A DNA stretch of 64,000 nt from Phymatolithon calcareum (taxonomy: Eukaryota; Rhodophyta; Florideophyceae; Hapalidiales). Positions 60,857-64,000 of this stretch are shown here, in pieces; position 1 is the first letter of the stretch; every line of letters starts with the position of its first letter. The notes below the pieces were generated by a model. That model was given only the letters and a program-made list of their open reading frames with translations, had not been told where the DNA came from and did not search any database. Both the position numbers and the translations under genes were made by a program. The stretch covers positions 2,666,001 through 2,730,000 of the forward strand of contig OZ345353.1 in assembly GCA_977006965.1 (NCBI GenBank), written 5' to 3'.

Positions 60857-61157
60857 TAGCCAGAACAACGAAGACGACGATTGCGTTTGGAGATGCCTCT
60901 GTGGCACTACCAGGAAGCGGAAGGGCAGTGGATATGCCAATTTGTTATCGCACGTGCGAGCCAAGCATCCAGAGGAATTGAAAGATCTTCAGGAAACCAA
61001 CTCTTCGCTCGTGTCATCGACATGCACACCATCGATTAATTCAAGTGACAAGGCGGCTTACCTCTACAAACCTAAAGTGGTCGCGGCTCATGTTTGGGTG
61101 CATTTTGTTGTGTCGACTCTGCTGCCGTTTTCCGTTGTCAAGCAACAGGCGTTTTGA
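60857..61157 (+). pseudogene. hAT-1 transposase N-terminus with BED finger
   Basis: Reads DDDCVWRCLCGTTRKRKG, then GYANLLSHVRAKHPEELKDL: a BED-type finger with Cys pair and HxxxxH. It is followed by AAHVWVHFVVSTLLPFSVVK, the start of the transposase domain, and a stop. No usable ATG lies in this frame before the finger. Confidence 0.7.
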
Positions 61158-61192
61158 AAGCACATCAAATACCCCAACCTTCTCTGAAAGTA

Positions 61193-61477
61193 GTCTCTGT
61201 GCATTCTGAAACAGTTACGACAGTGGACAAGGACTCGATGTCTTTTGCAGACGCGGCATTGAAGAAACGCAGGCTGTCTGAATATCGTTCCGGATATTTG
61301 GACCTTCGTTTCATATTGCCTACTTCCAACATCCTTGAACGGTTCTTCTCCAAAGCTGGATGCACTCTGAATAATCACAGGAAGAGTCTGTCTCCAGCGA
61401 ACCTTGAGATGCAGCTCTTTCTACATATGAATGCAGACCTGTGGTGCATCCAGGACGTAAGTGCGATAATGGAATGA
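61193..61477 (+). pseudogene. hAT-1 transposase C-terminal dimerisation domain
   Basis: Reads FADAALKKRRLSEYRSGYLD, LRFILPTSNILERFFSKAG, then NNHRKSLSPANLEMQLFLHM and ADLWCIQDV. PTSNxxERFFSxAG and SPxNLExxLFL are the signature of the hAT C-terminal domain. The core between this and the N-terminal piece has been deleted. Confidence 0.8.
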
Positions 61478-61704
61478 GAATATATTCCAATAATTCATAC
61501 TTACTTTTGACCCTCTCCATGAATAAATTACTTATGCATTGGACTTTCTTGATTAAATAATCTGTTCTTACGCGAAAGCGAGCTGTGAATATATTGAAAA
61601 TGAATTATTTACAAATCGCCGACTCCCCGTTCGGCGAAGACCAAGCGGGTGGGTTCGGCGCGGAAGGCTGTTGGGAATTACGTTAGCTTAATGACGGGAG
61701 TCAT

Positions 61705-62069
61705 TTGATGGGTTTAGAGTGGTTGATCATTGAAGCGGAGTGGAGTGGAGAGTGTAGTGATGAGGCTGCGGAGTGTGTTGCTCGGCGGGTTTGGTGCGGT
61801 GCTGCTGGGACTGTACGGCGGAGAAGGGGTTTAACGGGAGCTTTTATAGCCGTGGAGATTGGCTTTCGATTCACTGGCACCGGCAGAATTGACTCTTCCA
61901 ATGCTGCACGGCCGTGCAAAGCTGTTTAAAAATGAGTCGTTCAGGAAGGGCCGCGACGATCGGCGCAATCTGGTTGGATGGTTGGCTGATTGCCTGTATG
62001 ATATCAGGGTTTGTACTCGTCGAGACATACTGTGCCAATCAATGCACAGGTACTGTATTGGTTACAGCT
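61705..62069. promoter_or_regulatory. Block B copy of the D1/D2 intergenic promoter region
   Basis: Matches 34795-35165, including the minus-strand TATA box (GCTTTTATAGCC at about 61841-61852). Both flanking genes are broken here. Confidence 0.5.
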
Positions 62070-62678
62070 ATGAGCGAGTCACTTCCAGCAAAAGGTTTCA
62101 AATGTTTATCTGCTTTTCATGCGTTCGTCTGATCAGCCCGTTTTACTTGACCGCAGGGGGAATCGTCTTAGACGATGAGAGCTTGAGCCCTGAAGCTCGC
62201 ACAGCTCTCAGCGATGGCGATAAGGTGCAGTTCAATTCGTTGTCGACCGTGACGGTCGACCGTGACGGTCGACGTAGAGATCTCTGCCGAGTCGAACGTC
62301 ATGCTCGGTGAACTCGGTGGTCTCCATCCCATGTGCGAGAATGCCGCTCTCAAGGTCGATATGGCGATTGACGCTCTGGAGGACATCACCATTGCCCTAT
62401 ACGCCGATAAGATTACTGAAGACCGTAAGAATTTTGTAGATGACATGATTCCGCGATATTGGGGGCTGCCGATGATATCTTCGGTAAGGTGAAGAGGCCT
62501 TACCTGGTTGGGGAGGAGATGTTCATTCCTCCAGATTGCATATATCGTGGATCTGTTGAGAGATGGTGGTGTTCAACATGTCCCTAAGGAATGCGTGAAC
62601 AAAAGCACGGAACTTAAGGCGCCCACTGAGATTGTCTTCTCCAATGAGAAGATCATGGCGTACAAGAATAAGACATAG
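62070..62678 (+). pseudogene. D2 copy, frameshifted
   Basis: Keeps the ATG (MSESLPAK), both proposed introns and the last exon (VDLLRDGGVQHVPKECVNKS, then IMAYKNKT, TAG). A tandem copy of GTGACGGTCGACC in exon 2 adds 13 bp and destroys the frame after LSTVTVDR. Sequence behind it (EISAESNVMLGELGGLHP) continues in another frame. Confidence 0.8.
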
Positions 62679-63136
62679 TTGCAGATCCATGTCGTCATCG
62701 CCGAAGACTTCTTTTCTCCCTCGATCGTTTGATTTTCGTGAGCAATGCCTAGTTTCTTACAGTGCTCCCATTTGCTGGCGTGGAAGACAGCTGTCTTAGG
62801 AGCAGGAAGTGTGGTATAGTTCCATAGAGAAGACTACCGTCAAGTATCGACGGAAGAAAGAAAAATCTTGCGCTTTTCCTTTTTCCGTGAGCTCCAGTGC
62901 GAAGATCTCTGGATCTTACTCTGTCAATTTTAAAGAAGTATCGAAGAAGTCACATTACCCAACATCAAGGCGAAATGCAATTGCGAGCTTGCACCACATC
63001 CACCCATCCAATTCTGTGGGGTGCAAAGGCTGCTTTTTTAAAAATGGAGTGGTAACTTGGGGATAGATAAGGTAGACTTGACAAGTAATTCATAGTATAT
63101 TTTGAAAGGAGAGTGGTACCTTTCGCAAGCTACGGC

Positions 63137-64000
63137 CAGGGATAGTACCAATATTATTTTTATTTATTCGGGCACATGATGCAATAGCAATTGCAATACC
63201 AATAATGCAAGGTTGAAGGCAATAGCAATTGCAATATCTGAACATTCTTCCAATATCAATTGCAATAACAGAATCTAATTCAAGTCCTCCTGCGCCATGT
63301 CTTCACTCACGCGTTGGATCACTCTTGCGCTCCGGGCAGTGTTCATCGCCACGGAGACCGACTGCTGGTTCCAGTAACCTTTGTTCTCTTTAAGAAACAG
63401 CAGGGCTTCTAGTAATAACGGTGCCATCCCCTTGCGATTGTCTGTCAAAACATTCTTGGCCACCGACCAAAGCCTCTCCACCTCGGCAATTGATCCAAGA
63501 ATAAAGTCGCAATTTATATAAGACGCTTGCGCTTTTTTACGGCAATTCTTTCCGCCATTGACAACCGGCCTCCACCCGATCCGCCGATGAAGCTTGTTAT
63601 ACCGTCATCGTGTTCCAGTTTGAGCTTCTTGCATGCATCCTTCTCTTCATTTGTCATAGTATCGGACTCATCGCGCTGTATCTTAACAACTCCCGACTCG
63701 AATGCTGGGTCACACAAAATTGATGCACGTGATGCAATGTAGTGTTTTCCAAGCTGACATCGGTATAATGGTGAGGTATCATCGTACTTGCACTGCTCGA
63801 CTGCTGAAATAAACTCATCAAGAGCTAAGCGACAGTCCGACAACGAAGCACCGCGCTTCTGTAGTTCCAGAGTTACCTGGCTGATTTGCTTAAACTGAAA
63901 TGAGTACAGCATAGATCTGTTGCGGAACTGCTCGCTCTCTTCCATCGCTATTGTTGCTCTTTCTGCCTTTGTCGCGTCGATTAACTGCTCGCGTATGCGG
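63137..64000 (-). mobile_element. hAT-2: hAT transposon, 3' end, runs off the window
   Basis: The outer end is CAGGGATAGTACCAAT, a CAGGG terminus typical of hAT elements. It is preceded by the probable 8-bp target GCTACGGC (63129-63136). The subterminal 63170-63270 is full of TTGCAATA and CAATTGCAATA words. The transposase reads inward on the minus strand. The other end lies beyond the window. Confidence 0.8.
63275..64000 (-). pseudogene. hAT-2 transposase, C-terminal part, one frameshift
   Basis: The frame is open from the window end down to 63514 (RIREQLIDATKAERATIAME, SFQFKQISQVTLELQKRGA, GKHYIASRASILCDPAFESG, ERIAVKKRKRL). A shift at about 63511 leads to the hAT C-terminal domain: INCDFILGSIAEVERLWSVA, LTDNRKGMAPLLLEALLFLK, then ENKGYWNQQSV and a stop at 63275. 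VERLWSxAKxVLTDxRxxMxPxxLEALLFLxxN is the family signature. Only the 3' half is in view. Confidence 0.85.

Larger units (their letters stand above)
60288..61619 (+). mobile_element. hAT-1: internally deleted hAT transposon
   Basis: The 8-bp target copies are CGATTCCC (60280-60287) and CGACTCCC (61620-61627). Ends share TTGTAAA(AAA)TAATTCAT as an imperfect inverted repeat. Inside are an N-terminal BED zinc finger and the C-terminal dimerisation domain of a hAT transposase; the DDE core is missing. Block A is the empty site near 34715. Confidence 0.85.
59208..61704 (-). pseudogene. D1 copy split by two insertions
   Basis: Pieces on the minus strand: start (61704 to 61620), middle (60287 to 60211) and end (59369 to 59208, MTSDRDIYVASNATLHFAG ... 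LETVISAL). LINE-R3 and an internally deleted hAT separate them. Each insertion has its own target duplication, so the gene was whole when duplicated. Confidence 0.85.
43154..63136 (+). repeat. Duplication block B (direct repeat of 27192-36220)
   Basis: The left edge abuts the outer end of the gypsy-3 LTR. After subtraction of insertions (43961-46675 plus target, 49765-50245, 50353-53432, 53910-57533, 59370-60210, 60288-61619), the remaining sequence is collinear with block A. B lacks about 500 bp (27690-28190 in A) and about 290 bp (32770-33055 in A). Its right edge coincides with the hAT-2 insertion; beyond the window the match may continue. Confidence 0.9.

Noticed and set aside
1-64000. 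CRISPR arrays, rRNA genes, bacterial operons
   Set aside because: No regularly spaced direct repeats, no rRNA sequence and no Shine-Dalgarno-led gene clusters were seen.

Overview
The window is eukaryotic nuclear DNA from a repeat-rich protist or alga. The evidence is a spliced 40S ribosomal protein gene (RPS11/uS17), short GT-AG introns, TATA boxes of the type CTATAAAAG, an AATAAA signal, and a dense load of Ty3/gypsy, LINE, SINE, hAT and other DNA elements. The gypsy pol proteins resemble a clade I know best from oomycetes, but related elements occur in other algae and protists. A Rhodobacterales-like acquired gene fits a marine host. A red alga or a stramenopile are both possible; I cannot decide from this sequence.

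Layout. 0-21 kb is the gene-bearing part: a secreted tyrosinase (-), a small basic coiled-coil protein of a three-member family (+), two small spliced genes of unknown role, a GNAT acetyltransferase fused to a chorismate-mutase-like domain (+), a secreted Cys-rich protein (-), RPS11 (+) and a 982-residue armadillo-repeat protein with a proline/threonine minisatellite (-). 21-26 kb is gene-poor and rich in TACTGTA palindromes; it has one plausible two-exon gene. A Nudix hydrolase (-) lies at 26.8-27.5 kb.

From 27.2 kb on, the window is dominated by a large direct duplication. Block A (about 27.19-36.22 kb) is collinear with block B (about 43.15-63.14 kb). The two are separated by a broken minus-strand gypsy element and an unrelated LTR fragment. 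B is longer because of later insertions: a gypsy element with apparently identical LTRs and an in-frame gag-integrase fusion; a 5'-truncated tail-less retrocopy; a SINE carrying a DNA transposon and two LINE fragments; a second gypsy element lacking its 3' end; another LINE fragment; an internally deleted hAT; and the edge of a second hAT. A carries a 326-bp hAT-type MITE that B lacks. Each copy serves as the empty site for the other, so most insertion edges and target-site duplications can be read directly.

Cellular genes in the duplicated part are the Nudix gene (whole beside A, a frameshifted fragment in B), the basic coiled-coil gene (intact in both), and a head-to-head pair of related small genes (readable in A, wrecked in B). 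I see no metabolic pathway or defence operon. The most unusual coding feature is the acetyltransferase/chorismate-mutase fusion, whose mutase active site looks eroded.
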